Shown in pieces: positions 6,578 through 8,735 of a stretch of 8,735 nt of DNA. Origin of the DNA: Bacteroidota bacterium (GTDB lineage Bacteria > Bacteroidota > Bacteroidia > NS11-12g > UBA955); contig VMCP01000221.1 of the NCBI GenBank assembly GCA_008081305.1, forward strand, positions 1 through 8,735. The letters are read 5' to 3'. The notes under the pieces are model-generated. The model was not told the DNA's origin and did no database searches. It saw only the letters and a list, made by a program, of their open reading frames with translations. The stretch's first letter is position 1; each line of letters starts with the position of its first letter. The translations under genes were made by a program, and so were the position numbers.

Positions 6578-7936
6578 TTATTTCTGTGAAATATTATCAA
6601 TATAGTAGGTGCCCGTCTCAGCCGTTTCACCATCGTCTTTCCAACCTGGGAAAAGTACCAAACGGTCAAAGGTATCAACCGCGGCATCTGAGAAACCGAC
6701 TTTAACTTCGATCCACTCACCAGCTTTAGTTACATCCACATCTTTTTCTATGAATTCAGATGTTTTTGCGCTGTTTTCTAACTTTACACGCATTCTACCG
6801 GTATTAGGAGCATAGATCATCACGGAAATCATAGAATCCGCACCAGAGAAATCAAGCTTCTTATCTAGATTAACGTAAAAACCAGCCCAAGTCTCGTTTC
6901 CGTGAACTACTTCAAGGATTCTGCTAGAGGTATTAGACCCACCGCTCACGCTGTTATCGATGATAGTTAAACCTGTTCCACCAAACGCCTCAAATTCTGG
7001 GTCATTGGTTGCATCTTCAAAATCGATTGGCAAAGAATAACCGGTAGTTCCTCCTCCACCGCCGTTGTCTACAGGGTAATCAGAAGGTCTTAGACGAATA
7101 TACCAACCACGAGCTGCATCTTTTTCATCGCCGTATGTAAGAACTAATTCATTTTCAGTTATCGTATGCACTTTGTAAGAACGAACGCCTGTGTACAAAC
7201 CGATAAATGCACTACCTGAAATTTCTAAGGTTGTATCTGTTTCGTTCTTCTTAAGCGTCCAAGTCTCACCCATCATATCCTGCATTGGCACATCAAAATC
7301 AGCCTTATTCTCAACACCATCAGGGAAGTTAGAAGCCTGAGAATTGTGTACGTAAACCATACCGTTGGTTTTATGATCGAATTTGAATGCATTCAAATGG
7401 AAAACATAAGCGTCGGTGTATAGACCAGTACCTGACTTATCCAAACGATTCGCTGACCACCACTCTCCAATATTCGCAGACTCTAAAGGATGAACTCCCA
7501 TGTGTCCGTCGCGGGTTGAATCAATCACCCAAGTTTTAGAACCTGGTCCCGAAGTTCCACCTGTCAGAATGTTGTACAATGGATCGTTCAATTGCGAGAA
7601 GTCGTCTTCTGCGATCACAATGTCTTGGCTTGAACTCTTGCTACCACCAGAGTTAAAAACCGTCAAGGTTACCGTATAGGTTCCCTTTAACGGATAAGAA
7701 CCGGTCACCACGCTACCTTCAGCGCTGGTTCCATTACCAAAATCCCATTTTGCTACTAAGTTTTTGTTACCCGCGGTGAATTCAATCACGTTAGGGTTAC
7801 TTGTAGCTTCGTAGGTAAATGCAGCATCTGCTGCTGTGGGAGGATCACCTAATGAAGGCTCCTCCTCTTTTTTACATGAACCCAAGAATAATCCAAGGGT
7901 CAATGTTAGTCCTAGTAAATAATTTATTTTTTTCAT
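6578..7936 (-). CDS. PKD-domain surface glycan-binding lipoprotein (SusE/SGBP-like)
   Basis: A 452-residue outer-membrane lipoprotein that probably captures beta-glucan at the cell surface for the SusC/D transporter. I start it at the ATG at 7936, giving MKKINYLLGL and a lipobox LGSC (Cys21) followed by KKEEE, a textbook surface lipoprotein export signal. A TTG 24 bp upstream is in frame but would add a poor leader. Domains: PKD about 33-108 (KWDFGNGT, GTYTVTLTV); a middle domain about 120-285 (GEWWSANR at 157-164, SAFIGLYTG at 242-250); a Gly-rich linker about 291-298; and a C-terminal CBM-like beta-sandwich about 300-452 starting IDFED and ending YYIDNIS. No catalytic residues of a hydrolase family are seen. 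It lies 26 bp after the SusD-like gene, the usual position of such proteins. The middle domain resembles residues 731-885 of the GH81 protein. Confidence 0.88.
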   Translation of the reverse strand: MKKINYLLGLTLTLGLFLGSCKKEEEPSLGDPPTAADAAFTYEATSNPNVIEFTAGNKNLVAKWDFGNGTSAEGSVVTGSYPLKGTYTVTLTVFNSGGSKSSSQDIVIAEDDFSQLNDPLYNILTGGTSGPGSKTWVIDSTRDGHMGVHPLESANIGEWWSANRLDKSGTGLYTDAYVFHLNAFKFDHKTNGMVYVHNSQASNFPDGVENKADFDVPMQDMMGETWTLKKNETDTTLEISGSAFIGLYTGVRSYKVHTITENELVLTYGDEKDAARGWYIRLRPSDYPVDNGGGGGTTGYSLPIDFEDATNDPEFEAFGGTGLTIIDNSVSGGSNTSSRILEVVHGNETWAGFYVNLDKKLDFSGADSMISVMIYAPNTGRMRVKLENSAKTSEFIEKDVDVTKAGEWIEVKVGFSDAAVDTFDRLVLFPGWKDDGETAETGTYYIDNISQK

Positions 7937-7962
7937 AATTCTAATAGAGATTGTTTTCAATT

Positions 7963-8735
7963 TTAATATCCAGGGTTTTGTGTCCAGTTTCCTCCAGCTA
8001 GATCAATCTCAACCTGTGGAATCGGGAATAATTCATGTTTGTTTTTTACAAAGCCATCGATTTCAGCTTCTGCCTGACCTGTACGTACCAAATCAAAAAA
8101 GCGCCATCCTTCACCGCTCAATTCTAGACGACGTTCTTTCCAGATATCTTCAACTAATTGCTGGCCTGAGCTATTGATTGCAGACATACCGGCGCGTTGA
8201 CGTACTAAATTCAAATATTGTGTGGCTTTCCCCTCATCCGCGGAAGCAGCACGAGCGTAACACTCTGCAGCCATCAACAATACATCAGCATAACGAATCA
8301 CTCTGTAATTTACCGGCGAAGTAAGATCGTTATCAGGTAACCCTATTTCACCTTGGCGTTTGATATACTTGTTATTATAGTACCCTGTGTGTCCACCGCC
8401 ACCTTTGGCGTATTCAATATCGCCAGGGTTACTTTGCTTCGCAATAAATGCCTCAATATCCAATACACTCGCATCCCTTCGTGGGTCGTTTGCATCAAAG
8501 AAATCATATAAATCCTTGGTTGGAAGATTATAACTATTTCCATCGCCGTAGACAGGTCCATTGTACTGACGGATTCCTTGGAAACCGGGAGCCGCATTTC
8601 CCTCTAAACAAATCATACATCCATAACTACCACCTTCCGCGCCAGAATATTCGATGTCAAAAATAGTCTCAGAATGGCCCTCGTTTGAAACAGAGAATAA
8701 CTTAGTGTAGTCATTAATAAGAGCATATTGACCTT
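7963..8735 (-). CDS. SusD/RagB-family nutrient-binding outer-membrane lipoprotein (N-terminus cut off)
   Basis: The C-terminal 256 residues of a SusD-like protein, about half of the usual 500-plus; the gene runs off the right edge. SusD proteins are surface lipoproteins that cap the SusC TonB-dependent porin and bind oligosaccharides. The visible start contains SETIFDIEYSG, the conserved pre-C-terminal 'E.IF.I.Y' strand. Then come RVIRYADVLLMAAECYARA, the asparagine-leucine-valine-arginine helix (LNLVRQRAG), WKERRLELSGEGWRFFDLVRTG and the terminal LFPIPQVEID...NPGY, all hallmarks of the SusD_RagB domain. The Met at 8616 is internal, not a start, since the frame continues upstream with family-typical sequence. 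It is 26 bp upstream of the glycan-binding protein in the same operon; a SusC gene is expected immediately beyond the edge. Family assignment is secure; the ligand (beta-1,3-glucan) is inferred from neighbours. Confidence 0.94.
   Translation of the reverse strand, partial: GQYALINDYTKLFSVSNEGHSETIFDIEYSGAEGGSYGCMICLEGNAAPGFQGIRQYNGPVYGDGNSYNLPTKDLYDFFDANDPRRDASVLDIEAFIAKQSNPGDIEYAKGGGGHTGYYNNKYIKRQGEIGLPDNDLTSPVNYRVIRYADVLLMAAECYARAASADEGKATQYLNLVRQRAGMSAINSSGQQLVEDIWKERRLELSGEGWRFFDLVRTGQAEAEIDGFVKNKHELFPIPQVEIDLAGGNWTQNPGY

Noticed and set aside
7937..7960. Longer start (TTG at 7960) for the glycan-binding lipoprotein
   Set aside because: It would put MKTISIRI before a perfectly placed signal peptide. 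The ATG at 7936 starts directly with Met-Lys-Lys and gives a normal distance to the lipobox cysteine.
7963..8616. A 217-residue gene starting at the ATG at 8616
   Set aside because: The frame stays open to the right edge and the upstream residues (SETIFDIEYSG) are typical SusD sequence, so this Met is internal.

Overview
The window looks like part of a polysaccharide utilization locus (PUL) of a Bacteroidota bacterium, probably a marine flavobacterium-like lineage. The evidence is a SusD-family protein, lipoproteins with Cys-Lys-acidic tails, a type IX secretion (T9SS) C-terminal sorting domain, AT-rich DNA and no obvious Shine-Dalgarno sites. The predicted substrate is a beta-1,3-glucan such as laminarin. 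This is inferred from a GH81 enzyme and a GH16 enzyme sharing the locus with SusD and a PKD-type surface glycan-binding protein. The species cannot be named from this sequence.

Layout, left to right. Bases 1-2978 (+) hold the 3' part of a large modular GH81 endo-beta-1,3-glucanase: GH81, Ig-like domain, CBM6, PKD-like domain, Ig-like domain, an unnamed 'WW' domain and a T9SS sorting domain. Bases 2979-3248 separate two convergent genes and are filled with degenerate 7-bp repeats. The first 13 units run in perfect 7-bp phase, and the third block crosses the stop codon of the next gene. From 3249 to the right edge everything lies on the minus strand. In transcription order (right to left) the genes are a SusD-like protein (cut by the window edge), a surface glycan-binding lipoprotein, a GH16 lipoprotein, a small exported protein of unknown function and a polytopic GT39-like membrane protein. 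The gaps are 26, 60, 23 and 21 bp, so this reads as one operon. An 11-bp-stem hairpin with T tracts sits in the 60-bp gap. A SusC-type porin gene is expected just beyond the right edge but is not visible.

How the parts fit (inference from known PULs): the T9SS-exported GH81 enzyme and the lipid-anchored GH16 enzyme cut beta-1,3-glucan outside the cell. The PKD/CBM-like lipoprotein and SusD bind the products at the surface and pass them to SusC. The hairpin could leave the binding and uptake genes more strongly expressed than the enzyme and the two distal genes. The two distal genes have no evident role in glucan breakdown and are the least understood part of the operon. An unnamed domain appears to be shared by the GH81 enzyme and the surface binding protein, which physically links the two transcription units. 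No gene-free stretch exceeds 300 bp, and I saw no tRNA, rRNA, CRISPR array or transposase.
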